DNA from: Earliella scabrosa
Lineage: Eukaryota > Basidiomycota > Agaricomycetes > Polyporales > Polyporaceae
Direction: 5' to 3'
Length of the DNA: 64,000 bases
Assembly: GCA_022605405.1 (NCBI GenBank)
Contig: JABYQQ010000022.1
Span: 496,001-560,000, forward strand
The notes below the pieces were generated by a model, which was not told the DNA's origin, ran no database searches, and saw nothing but the letters and a program-made list of their open reading frames with translations. The position numbers and the translations under genes were made by a program. Shown here in pieces: positions 1-9,850 of this stretch (positions within the stretch are counted from its first letter, which is position 1; every line of letters begins with the position of its first letter).

Positions 1-354
1 AGTGGCGCGTTCCTCCTCGCGTCAAGGCTGAACGCGTCGGTGGACTGCAAGGCGTTATGGACGAAGGTGGTGGAGGGGTATCACTATGGTTAACTAATGG
101 ACGAGACTCCGCACCCTTGCACACGTAGAGTAGATATAGACCGCCATTCACGCATGCACGAGGCCCAAGGGATGTATTGCGGGTGAGTAATAGTGCGGTA
201 AGTGCTGTTGAGAGTATACTGTATTACACTATGGGTACGACGGCGGATGCGAGTGGAAGGGTGAGTGTGCGGGTGTTGAACCTCTATGATCTAGGGCCGG
301 GGCGGGGATGTGCAGGATGGGGCGTGGTAGGGGAGGGCGTCGATACTCGTGAGT
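1..354. other. Flank downstream of OPI3, no gene seen
   Basis: No convincing reading frame, repeat or RNA gene is visible. Short open frames here lack splice context and family resemblance. It lies 3' of the OPI3 gene and should contain that gene's 3' UTR. Confidence 0.5.
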
Positions 355-1196
355 TCATAGCTCCTTTTTGGAGTTCGCCTTCGCAGCGGTCGCCTTTGTT
401 GAGTAGATCATGTCCGTGAACGGACCCTCGAAGCGGAGGGCGATGATGTAGACGATGTACACGTAGAGCGTGATGAGCAGACCGGCAGGGCGCTCGTACC
501 TGGTGTGTCATGGATGTGTCGCATTAACACGCTGCACACACGCGCCATGCGCGCCACCGGAGGACAGAAGAACTCACCAGAGGGCAGTCGCGGCGAACGA
601 CATGGTGCTTCCAACGTACATGGGATCGCGGAGGACGTTGAAGGGGAAGCCCTCGACGCGGTGGTCCATGAGGATGCCGAAGTAGTCGCCGAGGAAGGTG
701 CCCGTGATCCCGAGGGCCCAGGTGGAGGTGATGACGAACGTCTGGCCGAGGACAAAGAGCACGGCGGGGACGAGCGTGTCGAACGGCTCAGGGAGCATCT
801 TCATCTGCGGCTGCTCGAGCAGGGCTTGGTGGTAGCTTCATGTTGCACGTCGCATCCGTGAATACCGCGCGAACGTCGCCAGACGAGTGGACATGAAGTA
901 CTCACAACGCGTCCCGTACCATGCCCGCCGAGAAGATGCACAGCGCGAGGAAGTAGCATCCGTACCGCGCGTTTCCGCCGAATATGCGCGTTATGGTCTT
1001 GTTCCTGTACTCTGTGTAGTCGCAGAGGCCAACGCGAGGGATATTGAGCAATGCTGATATGTTGGGATGATGAGCACGCAGACGCACCGTTTCGTGCAAC
1101 GATGTTCCATGCGGTCGGGTTGAACGCGATGGCCGCGACGGAGATAAGCAAGGACTGCTTGGAGAAGTCGATGAGGGTAGATAGCGAGCTCGTCAT
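355..1196 (-). CDS. OPI3: Phospholipid N-methyltransferase OPI3/PEMT
   Basis: Endoplasmic reticulum membrane enzyme that performs the last methylations from phosphatidylethanolamine derivatives to phosphatidylcholine using S-adenosylmethionine. Four exons, 1196-1088, 1011-906, 835-578 and 499-355, join in phase to 205 residues, almost the length of yeast Opi3. The N terminus carries AIAFNPTAWNIVARNEYRN, followed by TRIFGGNARYGCYFLA and the family signature GDYFGILMDHRVEGFPFNV then PMYVGST. The C-terminal exon starts at WYERPAGLL, contains a membrane segment with RFEGPFTDMIY, and ends in a Lys-rich tail KANSKKEL. Introns are 76, 70 and 78 bases. The ATG at 1196 begins the conserved N terminus; there is no ATG shortly upstream in frame. 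It is divergent with the BTB gene starting at 1803 and shares a 0.6 kb promoter region with it. Family assignment is very secure; exon ends are read from consensus and phase. Confidence 0.93.
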
Positions 1197-1601
1197 GGTC
1201 GGGGTCGTCAAGGTCGTCGTGAACGTTGAGGAGGCCTGTCAAGTCGCCAGCGAAGAGGCTCAGCAAAATCCAGGCAAAATCACGCGCCGCGCCAGAACGC
1301 CTCGCGTGAGCGTCTAATGCGCGAATGGTGATTGGACGCGGCACTTGGGCCCTGCGCAGCCTCCAGTGTTGTACAAAGTTCAAACTACTCTCTCTCACCT
1401 CAACCATCGTCGGAGCAATATTGTTTCAGACATTCAGCTTGAGTGATAGAAGCTGGAGCTACGTGCGCAACGTCGAAATTCAACCATCGGAGACAATTCG
1501 CTGCTGGCTATATACCCCGCAGCGTGAGCTCCATGTGACCACTTCCATGACACAACGGGTACCCCTGTGGGACCAAACCCTTCCTGAACCAGATGGCTTG
1601 G

Positions 1602-1609
1602 TATAAATA
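1602..1609 (+). promoter_or_regulatory. TATA box for BTB gene at 1803
   Basis: TATAAATA lies 194 bases before the ATG at 1803, inside the 0.6 kb space shared by OPI3 (leftward) and the BTB gene (rightward). Spacing to the ATG leaves room for a 5' UTR of about 160 bases. The rest of 1197-1802 shows no gene. Confidence 0.5.
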
Positions 1610-1802
1610 CCCCAGACGGTCTCAGGATCATCTCAACCCACCCAAGAGAGCCACGGTGAGCGAATTTAATGGTATTTTAGCCAACAACTAACCGGGTGCA
1701 TGCGTTCAGACCAATCCTACATCCTTACATCGACCGAGGTCTGGCACACAACGAACGCATACTCGCATCATACGCTGACTATGCTAGCAGTGATAGTATC
1801 TG

Positions 1803-2848
1803 ATGAAGCACAGTCGTCCCGTCTCCCCATGCCCAACCCCACCAGGCCCAGACGGCGCTTCCAAGAGAGACGACGAACTATGGTTCGAAGATGGGAATCT
1901 ACTCCTCGTTGCCAGTGAAATCGAATTCCGAGTCTATCAGGGTCCTCTTCTAGTTCACTCTCCCATATTCAAAGACATGCTTTCGCTCCCACAACCCGAA
2001 GGCGGACCGACACCGTGTCCAGTGGTGCATCTTGCCGACTCACCAGAGGACCTCCGACACTTCCTGCGCGCGTTTATGCCAGGGAAGACATTACGGCAAG
2101 TGTTTCGCGCACCATCAGCGCATAACCCAGGCTTATGCTCCGAACGGCGAATAGCACCGGTCCTCACGAGCCCACCTTCAACGAGGTCTCTGCGTGCATT
2201 CGTCTCGGCCACAAATACGAGGTCGACTCGATGGTCCAACAGAACATGGCCTTCCTCCGGAAATACTACACGGACGACTTCGACGTGTGGTACCCCTCCA
2301 ATCACGTCCGGCCGCCGTCCTTCCAGGCCATTCATTCCATTGGCGTCGTCAACCTCGCGCGCCTGACCGGCGATACACGCATGCTCCCTACCGCGCTCAT
2401 GGACTGCTGCACGCTCGGTGCAGAAATCGTCGAGGGGCTCACCCGCGAGGACGGCACACGGGAGACGCTCTCGATGGACGACCTCGGGCGATGCTTCGTC
2501 GGGCGCACGAAGATGGCGCAGGCGAGCGCGCGCATCGCGCACCAGATGTTCCGCCACGTCGTGGCGCCGGCGTGCAAGCACACGACGTGCTGCGCACGCG
2601 TGCTGCAGCGGATGCTGAACGACCTCGGGGAGGCGAAGGACGACGTGATCTCGTGCGTGGACTGGTACGCGTCGTGGATGGTGTACGTCGACTCGCGCGA
2701 CGAGGAGCGCGAGCTGTGCAACCGGTGCTACAAGATGCTCGAGGGGGAGCGGCCGAAGCGGCTGCAGAAGGAGGTGTGGATGAACTTGCCGGTGATGCTG
2801 AACATCGCGGTCGAGGGCTGGGGAACGAAGGTGAAGGCGGAATCATAA
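1803..2848 (+). CDS. BTB/POZ domain protein (single unit)
   Basis: Two exons, 1803-2095 and 2155-2848, give 328 residues. The 59-base intron has a GC donor (GCAAGT) and TAG acceptor; the acceptor was chosen because it aligns R-TGPHEPTF with R-AAPDEPTF of the paralogue at 8482. The BTB core runs from DDELWFEDGNLLL (about residue 24) through FRVYQGPLLVHSP and SLPQPE to the end of exon 1 (FMPGKTL). Exon 2 continues with IRLGHKYEVDSMV and IHSIGVVNLARLTG, then ETLSMDDLGRCF and a CxxC-type LCNRCYKML motif near residue 300. Proteins of this kind are strongly expanded in Agaricomycetes; general BTB roles are dimerisation and Cullin-3 adaptor or transcriptional functions, but no specific role is known here. 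First of six BTB genes in 1.8-15.1 kb. Confidence 0.87.
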
Positions 2849-2976
2849 GTCAGTATGGACAGGTGAGCACCATTAGAACCTGTTGTATTGTTGTGGACAC
2901 GATCCTGACAGCTGTAGATCTCGATGTAGTAGGACTATGTATGATATAACGATGGACATTCGACACGAATTCGTCA

Positions 2977-5317
2977 TCACGGTGCCTTTGGAGGCTCATC
3001 AAGCTCGAGCATCTCAGGGAGCTTTGCGAAGATGGCCCGCTCAGCATCCTTCTTCCGCTTGAAGCAAACCATCCTGTAGCAATTCCAGCACAGCTCCCGA
3101 TGTTCATCGACCTTGTCAACGTAACCCTGCCAGCTCTCCCACCATCGGAACTTGGCGAGCTGCTCGTCGTGCTGCATGACACCGTCCAGCATCTTCTGCA
3201 ACATCGGCCGACATCTCTTTGAGCGCGTGCAGTTGTTCGCAACTTGGGGCGCGAACACCTTGTGCTGCGCAGAAGCAGTCGCCTGGACGTCCGCGTTCTT
3301 TCCTGACAGGCAGCGACCGATATCCTGCAAGGATAAGGTCTCTCGCTCGCCGTCTTTGCGCACGAAGCCGTTCATGATCATGTCGACGTCCAACAGCGCA
3401 CACTTCATGAGGGCTACACGGAGTATGGTGCTGGCGCCCGTGAGGCGGGCGAGATTGACGATGCCGATGACGTGGTGCGGCTTGAAATCCGGGGGGCCTC
3501 CGCGAGGTTCCTTCCACCATCCCTCAAAGGTATCGGGATAATAGTACCTTAAGTAGTCCAAGTTGGGCTGCACCAATCCGTCCACTTCGTACTTGTGGCC
3601 AAGGCGGATCTGCGCAGACACTTGCTCGTATGTGGGACTGGGGAACTCCAGTCTGGACGAAGAGAAGCACGATGAGATCAGTCATGACACGAGTTCCCAC
3701 TGTCTGCAAGGGACACACCCTGAAAACGCATCGCCTGTAAAGAAGGCTCGAAGGAACTGCCGCAGGTCGTGGCTCGAGTCCGAGACATGTACGACCGCAT
3801 GCGACGTGCTTGTTGGCCCGGGGCACGGAGGACTTTGTGCATCACTGGGAGATTGCGGAAGAGAAAGCATGTCTCTGAAAACTGGAGAATGGAATACGAG
3901 GGGACCTTTCCAGACGCGGAACTCGACATCCGAGGTGATCAGCGTGAGATTCCCGTGTTCGAACCATAGCTCGTCATCGTGGGGGCATGGTTCTGCCTGT
4001 ATGGCCACATCGCGGTAGATCGTCCCCTTCGATTGTGACTCGCTCGTGGTCTCTTCTACCTCGTAGTTAGCTAGAGTACATCTACGATGAGTAACGAAAA
4101 CCGTCACCTTCTTTGGTATCTTCACCCTCCTCCGACGCGGCATCAGCCTTGACTTTCGCTACACCCATAATGTCGGGGAGTTCAGAAAGAAGTTTTGCGA
4201 TTTGTTCAGTCTGGCGTGAGGATCCGTAGGAGCCGATCATTGCGTAGCACTTTGGACACAACAGGCGGTCCACATCGCACTTCTCTACGGTGGCAGTCCA
4301 CGGATTGGTCTCCTGGAAGGTGACCCCATGTAAAGCGCTTTCGTTCTCAGCCAGGTTTAGGATGAGCCGGTCGAACACGGTTTTGCACTGGCTTGGGCGC
4401 GTACATCCTGCTGCGACCTCAGGACGGAAGAGCGCCCGTGTTGCGGCGATGTACGCACGAGAGAGCGCAGCCCTGCCAGCGATACATCGAGCGAGGTCGT
4501 CCATACTGAGGGTCTCCTGGGTGCCGTCTGCCCGAGTGAAGCCGTTGACGACCTTCTGGCCAAGACACGAACACGCCATGAGCGCCGCAGGGAGCAGCTC
4601 GTCCGTCCCTGTCAGGCGCGCGAGGTTCACGACCCCGATCGCGTGTATGTCGTCGAATTTGGGGGGCTTGCGACAATCAGTGTAGATCCAGTCTTCCGCA
4701 GCCAAGGGCGGGAAGTACAATTCGAGGTAGGCCAGCCGCATACTGACCATCGAGTCGACCCCATAGCGATGTCCGAGCCGTATTTGCGCGGAGACCTCAT
4801 GGTAGGTCGAATCATATTCTCCGACCCCGCTGGCATGATGTCATCGCATGATATCAGCAGTTTCGACCCCGACAGATGAGGACACATACCACAATGTCTT
4901 TCCAGCAACAAAACCTTGCAGAAAGTACTTGACATCCTCGGGAGAGTCGGATAGATGTAGCTCTGCATACGGCGGCCCGGGGGCAGCGATATCCGACTCC
5001 GTCCGAATCGACTCTTGGGCGGACATCATGTCGCTCAGAATGGAGGAGTGACGAGCAATCGGCTCTCTGTAAACGCGGAACTCGACGTTGCCAGCAATGA
5101 TCACCAGATCGCCGTCGTCAAACCACAATTCACCATGTCGTTCGGGTGTAGCAACTGGGGACGGCTCAGAAACCGTCCGAGGCGTTGTCACTTCCGAGCC
5201 GTCGGCCTGGAGTGAGCTCGTAGATGAGTCAGACGTCTGTACCGCTGCGTCATGACGGCCCCTTGTAGATAACAGGAGCTCTGAGTCGCTGCCGTTGGAT
5301 CGACCGTCATCCGACAT
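2977..5317 (-). CDS. Tandem double-BTB protein, 719 aa
   Basis: Four exons, 5317-4890, 4829-4126, 4070-3719 and 3652-2977, close in frame to 719 residues containing two complete BTB-plus-C-terminal units. Unit 1 starts with GELWFDDGDLVIIAG, unit 2 with DDELWFEHGNLTLITS near residue 409; each unit has the intron after its BTB core that is also present in the single-unit genes. The 55-base intron 4125-4071 joins the two units: it removes an in-frame stop after unit 1, and unit 2 has no ATG of its own that fits downstream of that stop. CxxC motifs LLCPKCYAM and LCWNCYRM occur in the two units. Paralogous to the gene at 5596-7971, with the same four-exon plan and an exon 2 of identical length (704). 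Annotation as two separate genes is the main alternative. Confidence 0.8.
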
Positions 5318-5595
5318 GGTGGTGGTGAAAGAGAGGAACGGATGATGGCGCTTAGCTGCCGCAGTACGTTGACGAGTGTTTTATGTAAACGGGGGCGAAC
5401 AGGAGGCGAATGAATGTCTCAGACGCAAAATTTCCAACTGTCGACAATGAGTTCGAGGATCTAGTATGTAGTCGTGACCGCCGATGTGAAGAAGTGGATT
5501 GGAGCAACTCCGGAGCAATTCAGTGAAGCGTTTACAAGAACTAAGTCGTATCATCACCCCAATCCCACAGATCTACTAGCGCTTTAGTATCGATA

Positions 5596-7971
5596 TCAAT
5601 GCTCCATGGGCTCGGCCAGTTCCAGTACTTCAGGAAGCTTTGCGAATATCGCGTCGTCTACGTCCGTCCTGTACCCGAGCATATCATGGCATTTCCAACA
5701 CAGCTCGCGCTTGTGGTCCACCCCATCGATGTAGTCGTGCCAGCTTTGCCACCAGTTGAGCTTGAACTCGAAGCGGGACGAATTGTCGCGGAGCACGCCG
5801 TCCAGCATGTTTCGGATGATCGGCCGGCACTGTCTGGGGCGCACGCAGTCATTCGAAGGACCTGCTGAGAACTGCCGGTACATTGCTTTGATCGTGGCCT
5901 CGACATTCGCATGTGCGCCAGACAAACATCGACCCATGTCTTCCATCGATAGTGTCTCGCGTGAGCCATCTGGGCGGACAAAGCCCCGCGTGATGGTCTC
6001 TGGGGGTAGTGTTGTGCAGGTGAGCAGGGCGGCAGGAAGCATGGAATGGGTGCCCGTCAACCGGGCGAGATTGACGACGCCGATAGCGTGCATCGGCTCA
6101 GAGTCCGGCGGATCGCATTCACTGGCAGACCACCAAGCCTCCACGTCGTCCGTATAGAAACTCTTCAGATATTCAACGTTACGCTGTACCATCGGGTCGA
6201 CCTGGTACTTGTGGCCGATGCGGATCAACGCAGAGAGCTCATGGTGCGTGGGATCAGGGTATGCGAATCTGGACGAGGCGGTGTTGATTGACAGGCTATT
6301 AGCCACGACATGCAAGAAAACAGCTGCAGGAATGCACGCACGTGAACTTGCCCCCAGGGAAGAAAACACGGAGGAAGTATCGCAGATCATGGCTGGACTC
6401 CGAGACCTGCACCACTGCCCCCGGGCCTGATGTCAAGGAAGATCGAGATGGTGCGTCGTCGGATGGCTGGGGAAGAGACAGTAGGTCTCGAAACACCGGA
6501 GAATGTGCAATGAGAGGTGCCTTCCAGACGCGGGATTCCGTATCCTGAGTGATGAGCGTGAGGTTTCCGTCTTCGTACCATAGATCTTCGTCACGGGTAT
6601 AAAGCCAAGTCTGTACAGCAATGTCTCGAGCGTTTGAAGCCCTCTGTTGGACGCCTGGCGCGGGGTCTGCTAGGACGCGTATGAAGCGATGAGTGCCTAG
6701 CAGACCCGAGTGATTGTCGAGCTGGCCGCTCACCTTGACGAAGTTCATCCACTTTGATGAGCTGCTCAACCCCCATGAACTCGGGAAGTGCGGACAGGAG
6801 CATCGCTATCTGTTCAGCTTGACGTCCCGAGTCCCAGCACGCGATCATCGCGTAGCACTGTGGACACAGCAGGCGATTCTCGTCGATAGCCTTGACAGCC
6901 TTTGTCCATTGATTCTTCTTGCTCATAGGGACTTCGAAGAGGGCCTCGTCATACGATGGAATGTTGACCGCGAAGCGTTCAAGGACAGATTGGCATGTGT
7001 CAGAGCGTATACATCCATCTGCGACTTCAGGACGGAACAACTCATGCGTTGCGGAGGCGAAGGCTAGAGACAGGGCAGTTCTGCCTGCGATGCATCGAGA
7101 GAGATCGTCCAAGGTGAGTGCTTCTCGCGTACCATCAGGACGACTGAAGCCAGTGCCTATATTCTTCCCGAGATATGAGCACGCCATCAATGCGGCAGGG
7201 AGCAAGGAATGGGTATTGGTCAGGCGGGCAAGATTGACGACTCCGATCGCGTGGATGTCCTCAAAGTTCGGAGGCTTGCGGCAGTCGGGGATGAACCAGT
7301 CCTTGGGGTTGTCGACGGGAGGAAAATAGCGCTTCAGGTATTCCAGACTGTCCTCGACCATCGCATTGACTCCATAGTTGAGGCCCAGCCGTACGCGCGC
7401 TGAGATCTCGTGGTACGTAGGATGATACCTTCCGACACTGATGGGATAGACTGTCAGCTCGAACGAGTACAAAAATTGAAAGGAGCAGTCACCGAAGCGT
7501 TTTACCGCTCACAAATGCTTCTAAGAATATCTGGAGGTCTACAGGGGAGTCTGGGAGCTGTAGGATCGTAACTCCAGGAGGTTGGTCGCCGACGGAGTCA
7601 GCGCCATTCCCCAGCCAGGATTGGGGACCCTGCTTGGCATGGAACAGGTCTCGAAGCTTAGGAGAATGCCTGAGTATGAGCTCCTTGTAAACGCGGTACT
7701 CAACACCTCCGGCGATTAATAGGAGGTCGCCGTCGTCAAACCATAATTCAGCATGTCTCTGAGTTACTACGGTCTCCGAGATGTTGAGCGGCTCGGTTTG
7801 AGTTGCTTTGTCATTTCCAAGGGCATATTGAGGGCCTGACTCTTCTGCTGTTTGTATGGACGCATCTTGTTTGCAGCTCGTGAGCAATATTGGGGCCGAC
7901 TCGCCAGCAAGTTCGTCGACTGCGAGCGGCTCGACCACTGTGGGCACATCGGCAGCGGGATTTCCCGACAT
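5596..7971 (-). CDS. Tandem double-BTB protein, 727 aa
   Basis: Exons 7971-7493, 7437-6734, 6669-6342 and 6268-5596 give 727 residues. Unit 1 begins with AELWFDDGDLLLIAGG, unit 2 with DEDLWYEDGNLTLITQ. The linking intron (6733-6670, 64 bases, GTGAGC to CCTAG) joins ...LRQ to ADPAPGVQQRASNARD in the correct phase; unit 2 has no nearby ATG of its own. Unit motifs include IHAIGVVNLARLT and the Cys pairs LLCPQCYAM and LCWKCHDM. Direct-repeat neighbour of the 719-residue gene, so the double-unit architecture predates or accompanied the duplication. The function is unknown; two BTB domains in one chain would favour intramolecular pairing or larger assemblies. Confidence 0.8.
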
Positions 7972-8481
7972 GGATCAGTTGCTTAATTGCAAGAGATCTC
8001 CTGAGAGCAATTGATTAGCACACAACTGGGGGCCCCAGATCGTCTACTCACGAAGTGGTGGTACGAGGGACAAACCAGGGACTATAAGCGCCCATGCCAC
8101 TGACGCGGCAGACGAGCGCTAGCCTCGAGGCATCCATGTGGCGCAGCTTGCGATCCGAGTCGATCACTGCTCGCTACCAACCACCATCTGCAACTTCAGA
8201 CGGCACATGCTCAGAGGTCAATAGCATAGTAGTCCTCTTACACTTGTGATACTATTGCGAAACACGTAGTACGGTGAGTATGATCTCGGGCGGAGCACTC
8301 AGTTCCTTCACTAAGTAGTCTGTCACTCCAGTTCAAGTTGTGCGGGCCCTGATAGCCTTGTCTTCACTTAAGATATACCGTCACAGCGAGCCCTCTCGCT
8401 TGAGTTCACTCCTGTAAGTAATGCACAGCTTGTATACATGGCTTTAGCTCACACTCACCCTCGCTATGCCATTCAAGTATC
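7972..8481. promoter_or_regulatory. Shared promoter region between divergent BTB genes
   Basis: About 510 bases without a gene separate the minus-strand double-BTB gene (ATG at 7971) from the plus-strand BTB gene (ATG at 8482). No clear TATA box or repeat was found; transcription of both genes must start here. Confidence 0.45.
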
Positions 8482-9705
8482 ATGACCCCGCCAACGACGC
8501 CGGTAACCACCATGACCGAAGATGTGGTGGTTTCCTCATCTGAAGCTGAGGCGACGGTCACGGACCCTCCGCCAGCCGAGTTCAATGCATCTGAGGATAC
8601 ACCTCCGAAGCTGCCACTGCCCGACGAGGAGTTCTGGCTTGAAGATGGAAACCTGACACTTATCGCAGGAGACGTTGAATTCCGGGTCTACAAGGGTCCA
8701 ATCGTCGCCAACTCGCCCGTATTCAAAGCGATGCTCACCCTCCCCCAACCTGACGGTGCTACACAACCGCAATGCACATGCAACTACGCCCCCGCCCTCG
8801 TACACGTGTCCGACTCTCCAGAGGACCTCCGCCATCTCTTGCGCGCGCTAGTGCCCGGAAGGACCCCACGGTGAGTCGGATCTGATCGCTGACGCGTCCA
8901 TCGCTCATACGAAACTTTCAGTGCGGCGCCTGACGAACCGACCTTCCACGCTGTCTCGGCATGCATCCGTCTCGGAGACAAGTATGACATCGAGTCCATC
9001 GTGCAGCGCAGCCTCGCTTATCTCAAGAAGCACTTCGTAGAGAGCTTCGACACCTGGGCGCGCATCGACCCTCCCCGTCCACCCGCGTTCGAAGCGATCC
9101 ACAGCATCGGTGTCGTGAACCTCGCGCGCATGACGAACACGCCTTCGCTGCTCCCCACGGCGCTGATGAGCTGCTGCATGCTCAAGCCCTCAGAACTCGT
9201 GAACGGGTTCGCTCGCGAGGACGGCACCCCGGAGAAGCTCTCGCAGGAGGACATCGGACGCTGCTTCCTCGGGCGTGCGAACCTTATGCAGGCGAACACG
9301 CTCGCCACGCTCGGGCTCTTCACCCAGACGCTCTCGGAGGGGTGCACGCGACGCGATGTCTGCGCGCCGGTCTTTCTGAAGCTGATAGACGAGCTCAGGA
9401 ACAACGAACGGGTGGTGTGCACGCTCGAGTGGTACAAGTACTGGTCGGACTACATCGATGGGCGGGATGACGATCGCCGGATCTGCGCGCCGTGCTACAA
9501 GATGCTGCAGGAACGCGAGAAGGTCGCGCATCGCGACATCTGGCGAAGGCTACCTGAGCTGATGGACGTTGTTGTTGAGGGATGGGCCGCCGATCTTGCC
9601 ACCACTGCTGCTCCAGAGCCGCCGCTCGTGGCTGACGGTCAGGTGAGTACTCGTGCCCGCTTGCTTCATGCGTTCGCGCTCACAGGAAAGATTTGGCAGA
9701 CGTGA
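8482..9705 (+). CDS. BTB/POZ domain protein
   Basis: Exons 8482-8870 and 8922-9705 give 390 residues; the 51-base intron has a perfect GTGAGT donor. An acidic, Thr/Ser-rich leader of about 45 residues precedes the BTB core (EEFWLEDGNLTLIAGD, FRVYKGPIVANSP). Exon 2 carries IRLGDKYDIESIV, HSIGVVNLARMTN, EKLSQEDIGRCFLG and ICAPCYKML. At the 3' end a second possible intron (9643-9685, 43 bases, GTGAGT to CACAG) would replace the last 20 residues by 13 others and move the stop to 9727; both forms are open, so the C terminus is uncertain. Related most closely to the gene at 1803. Confidence 0.85.
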
Positions 9706-9850
9706 CACGGACTCTTTGCGCGAATGAAGAAATGTACATAGGCTTGGCTGCCTCTGACCGGTTCTGTATCATATATGATTGTACCAGCAGTCCTCTCAAT
9801 GCGTTCCAAGCTCGACTCCGAGTCCGAGGATCATGCCTGATATTGGTGCC

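Noticed and set aside
801..1211. Start of OPI3 at 1211
   Set aside because: The codon there is TTG; the first ATG in the conserved frame is at 1196.
2194..2949. 251-codon plus-strand frame inside the BTB gene
   Set aside because: Overlaps the real BTB exon in another frame; composition is dominated by Arg, Ala and Gly as in shadow frames.
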